A DNA stretch of 10,910 bases from Patescibacteria group bacterium (GTDB lineage: Bacteria > Patescibacteriota > Minisyncoccia > Minisyncoccales > JAHIOY01): contig JAHIOY010000074.1 in the NCBI GenBank assembly GCA_018894495.1, forward strand, positions 1-10,910. The letters run 5' to 3'. The translations under genes were made by a program, and so were the position numbers. Positions 1-5,360 of the stretch are shown here, piece by piece. How positions within the stretch are numbered: the stretch's first letter is position 1; every line of letters starts with the position of its first letter. Below the pieces are notes generated by a model, which worked only from the letters and a program-made list of their open reading frames with translations, was not told the origin of the DNA and searched no databases.

Positions 1-1
1 A

Positions 2-74
2 GCCCCCGTGGTGTAATGGATAACATATTTGGCTTCGGACCAAAGGATTGAGGGTTCGAGTCCTTCCGGGGGCA
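2..74 (+). tRNA. tRNA-Arg (anticodon UCG)
   Basis: A full cloverleaf folds by eye. The 7-bp acceptor stem is GCCCCCG (2-8) with CGGGGGC (67-73), and the discriminator base is A74. The anticodon stem is 28-32 with 40-44 around loop CTTCGGA, giving anticodon TCG at 35-37, which reads CGA. The T-arm stem is 50-54 with 62-66 around TTCGAGT. The D-arm stem is 11-14 with 23-26 (one G-T pair), with GG in the loop. CCA is not encoded, so it must be added by a nucleotidyltransferase. Confidence 0.95.
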
Positions 75-85
75 CGTTATGAAAT

Positions 86-164
86 TTTCAATTTACAATT
101 TTCAATTTTCAATGAATTTTCAATGATTTAATTTTCAAACGGTTTAGAAATTAGAAATTAGAAA
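86..164. repeat. Heptamer tandem repeats between two tRNA genes
   Basis: Two kinds of 7-bp units lie here. TTTCAAT or a one-base variant occurs in register at 86, 93 (TTACAAT), 100 and 107, and again at 118. TTAGAAA then occurs three times in perfect tandem at 144-164. No ORF or RNA fold accounts for the stretch. It resembles the short tandemly repeated repetitive (STRR) sequences known from cyanobacteria in form only, not in sequence. Confidence 0.7.
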
Positions 165-166
165 TT

Positions 167-191
167 CCGCCCGAGCAGAAGCGAGGTGCGG
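167..191. repeat. GC-rich imperfect hairpin just upstream of tRNA-Lys
   Basis: A GC-rich island in very AT-rich surroundings. CCGC (167-170) pairs with GCGG (188-191). Inside it, CCGAGC (171-176) faces GCGAGG (181-186) across an AGAA loop. The inner stem contains two adjacent G-A/A-G mismatches, and T187 is bulged. It could be a transcript-processing or terminator structure for the upstream tRNA, or a dispersed palindrome; it has no U-run. Confidence 0.4.
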
Positions 192-194
192 CCC

Positions 195-266
195 GCCCCC
201 ATAACTTAATTGGCAAAGTACTTCCCTCTTAAGGAAGGATTCCAGGTTCGAGTCCCGGTGGGGGCA
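195..266 (+). tRNA. tRNA-Lys (anticodon CUU)
   Basis: The cloverleaf has acceptor stem GCCCCCA (195-201) with TGGGGGC (259-265) and discriminator A266. The D stem is ACTT (204-207) with AAGT (216-219), with GG in the loop. The anticodon stem is 221-225 with 233-237 around CTCTTAA, so the anticodon is CTT (228-230), reading AAG. The T loop is TTCGAGT. The T stem (242-246 with 254-258) has one A-C mismatch, A244 against C256. CCA is not encoded. Acceptor stem and T loop are nearly identical to those of the tRNA-Arg upstream. Confidence 0.9.
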
Positions 267-273
267 CAATAGA

Positions 274-308
274 AGTTTAAAGTTAAAAGTGAAAAGTTAA
301 AAGTTAAA
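274..308. repeat. AGTTAAA heptamer array, five units
   Basis: Five consecutive 7-bp units at 274, 281, 288, 295 and 302: AGTTTAA, AGTTAAA, AGTGAAA, AGTTAAA, AGTTAAA. The array ends 4 bp before the -35 box of the rpsO promoter. The sequence differs from the TTTCAAT and TTAGAAA arrays upstream, but the period is the same. Confidence 0.75.
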
Positions 309-312
309 TAAG

Positions 313-342
313 TTGACGGTTTTTTAAAAACTATGTTATACT
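313..342 (+). promoter_or_regulatory. Sigma70-type promoter of rpsO with extended -10
   Basis: TTGACG (313-318) and TATACT (337-342) are separated by 18 bp, with an extended -10 TG at 334-335. A start site about 7 bp after the -10 falls near 349, and the rpsO ATG is at 352. The transcript would therefore have a leader of only a few bases, leaving no room for a Shine-Dalgarno site or for the autoregulatory leader pseudoknot known from E. coli rpsO. Confidence 0.75.
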
Positions 343-351
343 AAGACCAAT

Positions 352-615
352 ATGTTAACTCCGGAGGAAAAAACAAAGGCAATAGAAAAATATAAATTGC
401 ACGAATCGGATACCGGTTCTCTGGAAGTCCAGATTGCTTTGCTGACCGAGGAAATAAATCAGTTGCTTTTGCACTTAAAAAAGAATCCAAAGGATTTCCA
501 CTCCAAAAGGGGCCTTTTAAAAATGGTGGCAAAGAGAAGAAAGTTTTTAAAGTATTTAAAAGAAGAGGATGAAAAAAGGTATAATAATCTCTCAAAGGAG
601 CTGAAATTAAAATGA
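352..615 (+). CDS. rpsO: 30S ribosomal protein S15
   Basis: This 87-aa protein has the normal length for bacterial uS15, a primary binding protein for 16S rRNA in the platform of the small subunit. The family signature is clear: HESDTGS at residues 17-23, followed by a helix with EVQI, then HSKRGLL (50-56) and the basic KRRKFLKYL helix. The ATG at 352 is the only sensible start. It sits right behind a strong extended -10 promoter, so the mRNA is predicted to be leaderless. A CGGAGG sequence lies just inside the gene (362-367) and cannot act as its ribosome site. The next gene begins 3 bp after the TGA stop, so the two are probably translated from one message. Together with pnp downstream this keeps the widespread rpsO-pnp order. 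Confidence 0.97.
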   Translation: MLTPEEKTKAIEKYKLHESDTGSLEVQIALLTEEINQLLLHLKKNPKDFHSKRGLLKMVAKRRKFLKYLKEEDEKRYNNLSKELKLK

Positions 616-618
616 GAT

Positions 619-1122
619 ATGGCGATTAAATATCCCGGGCAAAGAGTAGCAATTTTTATAGATGTCCAGAACTTATATTACTCGGCTAAAAATTTATATC
701 AGGCAAAAGTCAATTTCCGCGAAATTTTAAAATTAGCCATAAGCGGAAGGAATTTAATCAGGGCTTTTGCCTACGTTGTTAGGACTAAAAGCGGCGAGGA
801 AAAACCATTTTTTGAGGCCTTGACTAAATTGGGAATTGAAACCAGAATCAGAGACCTTCAGGAATACTATGGCGGTTTTAAAAAAGCCGACTGGGACGTT
901 GGAATTGCGGTTGATGCCATCAGAATTGCTCCCACAATTGACACTATTGTCTTGTGTTCAGGAGACGGCGATTTTTTGCAGTTAGTGGAATATTTAAAAA
1001 ATCAGGGAAAAAGAGTGGAAATTATCGCCTTTGGCAGGTCGGCTTCCGCCAAGTTAAAAGAAATGGCTGACGAATTTAACGATTTAGGAGAAAGTTCGGA
1101 AAAATATTTGTTAAAGGAGTAA
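619..1122 (+). CDS. NYN-domain (LabA/DUF88-type) predicted RNase
   Basis: This 167-aa protein is made up almost entirely of a NYN domain, the PIN-like metal-dependent nuclease fold of the LabA/DUF88 family. Visible signatures are a first strand ending in IFIDVQN (D15, N18), a central KKADWDVGIAVDA segment (D91, D93, D99), and SGDGDF (114-119), which supplies the last acidic pair. A Rossmann-like strand, VEIIAFG, follows. The acidic residues expected for metal binding are all present, so it is probably active on RNA, though no substrate can be read from sequence. It starts 3 bp after rpsO, and pnp follows. This context points to RNA processing or decay. The only purine-rich site, AAAGGAG at 594-600, is 18 bp from the ATG, which is far for a Shine-Dalgarno site; coupling to rpsO translation is more likely. 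Confidence 0.88.
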   Translation: MAIKYPGQRVAIFIDVQNLYYSAKNLYQAKVNFREILKLAISGRNLIRAFAYVVRTKSGEEKPFFEALTKLGIETRIRDLQEYYGGFKKADWDVGIAVDAIRIAPTIDTIVLCSGDGDFLQLVEYLKNQGKRVEIIAFGRSASAKLKEMADEFNDLGESSEKYLLKE

Positions 1123-1126
1123 TGCG

Positions 1127-1188
1127 ATACTAATATACGAATTCATACTAATGATACGAATATTGGTATAATTAGTATTCATTAGTAT
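1127..1188. repeat. Octamer repeat array with dyad symmetry upstream of pnp
   Basis: Units are ATACTAAT (1127), ATACGAAT (1135), ATACTAAT (1145), ATACGAAT (1154), then the inverted form ATTAGTAT at 1171 and 1181. ATACTAATGA (1145-1154) and TCATTAGTAT (1179-1188) form a perfect 10-bp inverted repeat, so a hairpin or cruciform can form. It occupies most of the 96-bp gap before pnp. Possible roles are a cluster of protein-binding sites, an RNA structure in the rpsO-pnp message, or neutral repeat expansion. Confidence 0.75.
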
Positions 1189-1218
1189 ATTGGCATCGAT
1201 TATTAGCATTGATATTTT

Positions 1219-3315
1219 ATGAAATTTAAATTAGCAATCAACGAAAAGGAACTCATTGTTGAACTGAATAACTGGGCAGAGAGAGCCAACGGTTCCGCTT
1301 TAGTTCGCCTTGGAGATACGGTCGTTTTGGCGACAGCCGTAATGTCCAAGGCAGAAAGCGAGTCCAGAGGTTTTTTCCCTTTAACTGTTGAATATTTGGA
1401 AAGATATTATGCGGCCGGAAAAATTTTGGGCTCTCGATTTGTACGCCGGGAAAGCCGACCAACCGATGAAGCAATTTTAACCGCTCGTTTGATTGACCGC
1501 GGCGTTCGGCCAAGATTTCCTGAAAATTTTGGAAGAGAGGTGCAAATAATTGTTACCTGCCTTTCTTGGGACAGAGAAAATGACCCTGATGTTTTGGGGT
1601 TCATTGCCGCCTCGTTAGCTTTGGGGGTTTCAGATATTCCTTGGTCAGGACCCTTAGCTATTTTAAGAATAGGAAAAATTGACAAGGAATTTATTTTAAA
1701 TCCCGCCTATGCGCAAAGAGAATCGGCCGAATTAGAATTGACTTTAACCGGCCTTAAAAATAAACAGGGTTTTTTAATCAATATGCTTGAAGCCGAGGGC
1801 CAGGAAGTGGCAGAAGAGACGATTTTAGAGGCGTTCAAGTTTGCCAAACCCTATTTGGAAAAAATAATCGCTTTTCAAGAACAGATTATAAAAAAAAGCG
1901 GAAAAAAGAAAATAGACCTGGTTGAAAAGTCGCCTGAGCCAGAACTGGAATCAGAAATTAAGAAATTTTTAGGAAAACGATTAGAGGAAGCCCTATATAG
2001 CGGAGAGGAAACGGGAAAAACAGACAAAATCAAGGAAGAACTTTTGCTGTTTATTAAAGAGAAGCACCCGGAAAAAATAAATTTTGCCTTAAATTTCTTT
2101 GAACAAACCTTGACCGGAATATTTAGGGAAAATATATTAAATCAGGATAAGAGGCCGGATGGAAGAAAATTGAAGGAAATCAGAAAAATTTCTTGCCAGG
2201 TCGGGGTTTTGCCGAGAACCCACGGCTCGGCTATCTTTGAGCGAGGGGAAACCAAATCGCTTTCTATTTTGACCTTAGGCGGCCCGGACAATGTAAAATT
2301 GCTGGAAGGAATGGAATTTTGCGGAAAAAAAAGATTTATGCATTATTATAATTTTCCTCCTTATTCGGTTGGGGAAGTAAAATTCCTGAGGGCGCCGGGA
2401 AGAAGGGAAATTGGACATGGAATGTTAGCCGAAAGGGCCCTTTTTCCTTTGATTCCCGACTTTGAAAAATTTCCCTACACCTTAAGAATTGTTTCTGAAA
2501 TTTTATCCTCCAACGGCTCAACCTCTATGGCTTCGGTCTGCAGTTCTTCTTTGGCTCTAATGGACGCCGGGGTTCCAATAAAAAATCCGGTCGCCGGCAT
2601 TTCTTTGGGATTGGTGAAAAAAGATGAAAAAAATTTCAAACTCTTAACCGATATTCAGGGACCCGAGGACTCTTACGGAGATATGGATTTTAAGCTCGCC
2701 GGCACCAAAAAGGGAATAACGGCCATGCAAATGGATGTTAAGATTGACGGCATAAATGAGGAAATTTTAAAAGAAACGTTGGAGCAGGCCAAGGAAGCGC
2801 GATTAGAAATTTTAGAAAAATTAGAAGAAACCTTGGAAAAACCAAGACCAAATCTTTCTCCGCTCGCCCCTAAAATTTTTATCATCCAAATTAATCCCGA
2901 AAAAATTGGCAAAGTTATTGGCTCTGAAGGAAAAACAATAAAACAAATAATTGAAGAGTGCCAGGTATCAATAGACGTTGAAGACGATGGGAAGGTTTTT
3001 ATTACCGCCGAAAAGGAGGTCTCGGCTCAAAAAGCAATGGCCTGGATAAAAAATATCACCAAAGAAATAAAGGTCGGAGAAACGTTCCGGGGAAAAGTAA
3101 GGAGAATTCTGGGGTTTGGAGCTATGGTTGAAATCGCTCCCGGGCAGGATGGTCTAATTCACATTTCCCAACTGGCGCCTTATCGCGTCAAAAGGGTGGA
3201 AGACATAGTCAATCTCGGAGACGTGGTTCCGGTTAAAGTAATATCAATAGATGAACAGGGCCGAGTTAACCTTTCTTTAGAGGAGGTTAGTCCCGAGTCT
3301 AAAAATCAATCTTGA
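1219..3315 (+). CDS. pnp: Polyribonucleotide nucleotidyltransferase (PNPase)
   Basis: PNPase degrades RNA from the 3' end by phosphorolysis and can add 3' tails. The 698-aa length is normal and all domains are present. The first RNase PH domain holds the RRESRP loop at 76-81. The second starts near RPDGR (312-316) and carries the GPEDSYGDMDFK motif, whose D484, D490 and K492 match the catalytic Asp, Asp and Lys of E. coli PNPase. The KH domain has its GSEG loop at 568-571, and the S1 domain begins at GETFRGKV near 620. No ribosome binding site precedes the ATG at 1219; I see no convincing promoter of its own, so it is probably read through from rpsO. The last residues (SKNQS) come from a short repeated sequence shared with the 3' spacer. 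Confidence 0.98.
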   Translation: MKFKLAINEKELIVELNNWAERANGSALVRLGDTVVLATAVMSKAESESRGFFPLTVEYLERYYAAGKILGSRFVRRESRPTDEAILTARLIDRGVRPRFPENFGREVQIIVTCLSWDRENDPDVLGFIAASLALGVSDIPWSGPLAILRIGKIDKEFILNPAYAQRESAELELTLTGLKNKQGFLINMLEAEGQEVAEETILEAFKFAKPYLEKIIAFQEQIIKKSGKKKIDLVEKSPEPELESEIKKFLGKRLEEALYSGEETGKTDKIKEELLLFIKEKHPEKINFALNFFEQTLTGIFRENILNQDKRPDGRKLKEIRKISCQVGVLPRTHGSAIFERGETKSLSILTLGGPDNVKLLEGMEFCGKKRFMHYYNFPPYSVGEVKFLRAPGRREIGHGMLAERALFPLIPDFEKFPYTLRIVSEILSSNGSTSMASVCSSSLALMDAGVPIKNPVAGISLGLVKKDEKNFKLLTDIQGPEDSYGDMDFKLAGTKKGITAMQMDVKIDGINEEILKETLEQAKEARLEILEKLEETLEKPRPNLSPLAPKIFIIQINPEKIGKVIGSEGKTIKQIIEECQVSIDVEDDGKVFITAEKEVSAQKAMAWIKNITKEIKVGETFRGKVRRILGFGAMVEIAPGQDGLIHISQLAPYRVKRVEDIVNLGDVVPVKVISIDEQGRVNLSLEEVSPESKNQS

Positions 3316-3318
3316 TTG

Positions 3319-3360
3319 TCTAAAAATCAATAAAAATTGATTTTTAACGAATTTAACGAA
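3319..3360 (+). terminator. AT-rich stem-loop after pnp, possible terminator, plus 9-mer duplication
   Basis: TAAAAATCAAT (3321-3331) and ATTGATTTTTA (3336-3346) form a perfect 11-bp stem with a 4-base AAAA loop. The 3' arm includes a run of five T. The stem is almost all A-T, so it is a weak intrinsic terminator at best. The 13-mer at 3319-3331 also occurs at 3298-3310, inside the end of pnp. TTTAACGAA is then perfectly duplicated at 3343-3351 and 3352-3360. Confidence 0.4.
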
Positions 3361-3376
3361 AAAAAGATATTAAATT

Positions 3377-4915
3377 ATGATGAAAAAAGATGACCCAAAA
3401 AATGAAGAGGTTGGCGGAAGGGTCTTGCGGACAATGAAAAAAGACGTTGAAAGGGCGGCTGAAGAAGAAAAAGGAGGCAAGGCGGAATTAAAAATTGAAG
3501 AAGAAAATCCGCCAGCTGGCGGAGAAAAAGAAATTGCGGACAGGGAAAAGACAGTAGAAGAAACGGAAGAAAAAATGGTAAAGCAAATAAGAGAAGAAGC
3601 GGCCAAAAAAGCAGAGGAGGAGACATTGGAAATAGGTAAAAAGGCGGTAGAAGAAATTTTAATGAAGCCAACGGCCCCGCCAAAAGAAACAAAGAAGGAA
3701 TTAGAAGAAAAAAGGGTTCAATTAGAAAGGGAACTCGGCGTGCTTATTCCCCAAAAAAAACAGACCGAGGAAAAAAGGAAAACATTATTAATGGAAATGG
3801 GACGGCTGAGGGAAGAGATTAAACCGGTCTTAAAAGAAGAGGAAGAGATTGAAGAAAAAAAATTACTGATTGAAGAAAAAGAAAAAAGAGCTGTTTCTTT
3901 AAAAGATAAAAGAGAAATAGAAACGGAAAGATGGAAAATAGAAGAAGAAAGGCACCTAATAGAAACGGAAAGATGGGAATCAGAAGCAAAAATTGGGATT
4001 TCGGAAAGAGAGCTTAGGGAGGCAGAGATTAACGAGCAAAAGTTATTAGAAAAGGAAAGAGAATTAATCAGGGAAGTAAATAAGGTTTCGGCTAAAATTG
4101 AAAAAATGAGCCGCGAAGATAAAATAAAGGAAATAGAAAAACAACTTTTGCCGTTGGGCGATGCGATAGAAAAAATCTCCAGAGACAAGAGAAAAATACA
4201 AAGGGAATTAGAAGAAATAACAAATCAGGAAAAAGAAATCGTAGAAAAACTAAAAATGATTGAGGAGAAAGAAAAATTGGCTACTCCGAGCGAGAAGAGA
4301 GAAATAGAGAGTAAAAGATGGGAAATAGAAAGAGGGAGAAGAGAAACAGAAAAGAAAAGATGGACGGTTGAAGAAAAGAAAAGCGGTTTAGACGTAGAAC
4401 TAAAAAAATTGCAGTCAGATTACCAAGCCCTTTTGGATGAAGAAGAAAATTTGGACAAAAGAATTAAAGAACTAAAAATTATTTTAGAAAAATTAGAGAA
4501 ACCGGGCATTGGAACAAAAGAAACAATTAAAGAAAGTTGGGAAGAAGAGGGGGTTGTTGAAAAGGTAAAAGAAAAAGAGTCCGAAGAATTTCAAATAAAA
4601 AAATGGGCAAAGGAAGAGGTAAAATTTGAAGAGTTAAGTAAAAAAATTGAGGAAGAAGAGACAAAAGGAAAAAAGGGGGAAGTTATTGAAACAGAAAAAG
4701 AACCGGCTGAAAAAATAAAAACTGTCCCGCCCTTGGCGAGGATCCCGCCGAGCGGGGAGGAGCCGGAGAAAACGGTTTTTGAGAAGGAACTGCCCGAAGA
4801 ACAAATGCCCAAAAAACCGTCCGTTTTTAAAAAGGTCTTGGCCAGGGTTTTATTGATTGCGGTTCCAATCCTGCTCGCTCTTTTTCTTTATTGGTATTTT
4901 TATTTTAGGAAGTAA
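3377..4915 (+). CDS. Long coiled-coil protein with C-terminal membrane anchor
   Basis: I do not recognise this 512-aa protein as a known family. About 480 residues are extremely rich in Lys and Glu and predicted to be coiled coil. A single hydrophobic segment lies at about 487-510 and ends with RK, so the protein would be anchored by its tail with the coiled coil in the cytoplasm. Two related modules are visible: KREIETERW near 178-186 and KREIESKRW near 307-315. Each is followed by a second Trp exactly 14 residues later (W186/W200 and W315/W329), and the modules are 129 residues apart. PPAGG and PPLARIPPSGEEP interruptions fall where small GC-rich palindromes lie in the DNA. ATG also occurs at 3380. 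No ribosome binding site is seen. A structural or scaffolding role is possible but is only inference. Confidence 0.8.
   Translation: MMKKDDPKNEEVGGRVLRTMKKDVERAAEEEKGGKAELKIEEENPPAGGEKEIADREKTVEETEEKMVKQIREEAAKKAEEETLEIGKKAVEEILMKPTAPPKETKKELEEKRVQLERELGVLIPQKKQTEEKRKTLLMEMGRLREEIKPVLKEEEEIEEKKLLIEEKEKRAVSLKDKREIETERWKIEEERHLIETERWESEAKIGISERELREAEINEQKLLEKERELIREVNKVSAKIEKMSREDKIKEIEKQLLPLGDAIEKISRDKRKIQRELEEITNQEKEIVEKLKMIEEKEKLATPSEKREIESKRWEIERGRRETEKKRWTVEEKKSGLDVELKKLQSDYQALLDEEENLDKRIKELKIILEKLEKPGIGTKETIKESWEEEGVVEKVKEKESEEFQIKKWAKEEVKFEELSKKIEEEETKGKKGEVIETEKEPAEKIKTVPPLARIPPSGEEPEKTVFEKELPEEQMPKKPSVFKKVLARVLLIAVPILLALFLYWYFYFRK
3508..3523. repeat. Perfect 16-bp GC-rich palindrome inside coding sequence
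   Basis: TCCGCCAGCTGGCGGA reads the same on both strands. It stands out in a gene whose coding strand is nearly all A and G. In frame it encodes the PPAGG that interrupts the K/E-rich helix. This suggests an inserted or seeded dispersed palindrome; whether other copies exist elsewhere in the genome cannot be seen here. Confidence 0.6.
4726..4757. repeat. Pair of GC-rich mini-hairpins inside coding sequence
   Basis: CGCC (4728-4731) pairs with GGCG (4735-4738) across CTT. CCCGC (4744-4748) then pairs with GCGGG (4752-4756) across CGA. They are embedded in the AT-rich 3' part of the coiled-coil gene and encode a Pro-rich break in the helix just before the membrane segment. Like the palindrome at 3508, the composition is foreign to the gene around it. 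Confidence 0.5.
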
Positions 4916-4946
4916 TGAGTAAAATAAAAAGATATTTTTATATTAA

Positions 4947-5330
4947 ATGATTAAAATCGGAAAAAAATTTCTCTTTCAGTTAAGGGAAAATCTAAAAAAA
5001 GAAAAAGGGGAACTGGAAGAAGAGTTAAAAAGATTTGCCAAAAAGGATGAAAAATTAGAGGGGAACTGGGAGACGCGTTTCCCTTATTTTGGCGAAGAAT
5101 CCGGGGGAGGAATTTTAGAAAAAGCGGCCGATGAAGTTGAGAAATACAGCGCTCTTTTGCCAATTGAATATTCCTTAGAATTAAAATTAAGAGAAATTAA
5201 TTTGGCTCTGAAAAGAATTAAAAAGGGCAAATACGGAATTTGCGAAAAGTGCCGAAAACCAATCGAAGCCGAACGGCTAAGGGCATTTCCCGAAGCCAAA
5301 ATTTGCTCAAAGTGTCTTAAACCCCGTTAG
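4947..5330 (+). CDS. DksA/TraR-family C4 zinc-finger protein
   Basis: This 127-aa protein belongs to the DksA/TraR group, which binds in the secondary channel of RNA polymerase and modulates initiation. The C-terminal zinc finger is complete: CEKC (C99, C102), a 17-residue spacer with the family-typical ERLRAFPEA, then CSKC (C120, C123). Upstream is a charged helical hairpin (about 10-95), as in DksA. By eye, the tip that carries DxxDxA in E. coli DksA aligns with ILEKAA here, so the key Asp is probably replaced by Glu; the family also includes members that do not act on ppGpp-controlled promoters. It lies 31 bp after the coiled-coil gene. No ribosome binding site is visible. The last two codons and the TAG stop lie within the inverted repeat at 5322-5350. 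Confidence 0.85.
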   Translation: MIKIGKKFLFQLRENLKKEKGELEEELKRFAKKDEKLEGNWETRFPYFGEESGGGILEKAADEVEKYSALLPIEYSLELKLREINLALKRIKKGKYGICEKCRKPIEAERLRAFPEAKICSKCLKPR

Positions 5331-5350
5331 AAGCATTGTTTCTAACGGGG
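5322..5350. repeat. 11-bp perfect inverted repeat covering a stop codon
   Basis: CCCCGTTAGAA (5322-5332) and TTCTAACGGGG (5340-5350) pair perfectly around a 7-base GCATTGT loop. The 5' arm holds the TAG stop of the zinc-finger gene, and the 3' arm ends 10 bp before the next ATG. There is no T-run after it, so a classical terminator is unlikely. A degenerate relative occurs at 6715-6775, which suggests a dispersed repeat family. As RNA it could affect translation or stability of the two genes. Confidence 0.7.
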
Positions 5351-5360
5351 TAAATAAATT

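Noticed and set aside
86..308. Short repeats as a CRISPR array
   Set aside because: Units are only 7 bp, directly adjacent, with no unique spacers and no cas genes nearby.
594..600. AAAGGAG as the Shine-Dalgarno site of the NYN gene
   Set aside because: It is 18 bp from the ATG, beyond the usual 5-10 bp; coupling across the 3-bp gap is more likely.
1113..1134. AAAGGAG followed by ATG at the end of the NYN gene, as a small ORF or ribosome site
   Set aside because: The ATG at 1122 opens a frame of only three codons (ATG CGA TAC TAA), and pnp is about 100 bp away.
1167..1195. TATAAT (1167) and TTGGCA (1190) as a promoter for pnp
   Set aside because: TATAAT has no -35 at the right distance. 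TTGGCA would pair with a -10 directly against the ATG and start transcription inside the gene. Both are by-products of the octamer repeats.
3718..4188. Minus-strand 156-codon frame rich in Ser and Phe
   Set aside because: It is the shadow of the K/E-rich coiled-coil gene; complementary GAA/AAA codons give TTC/TTT and avoid stops.
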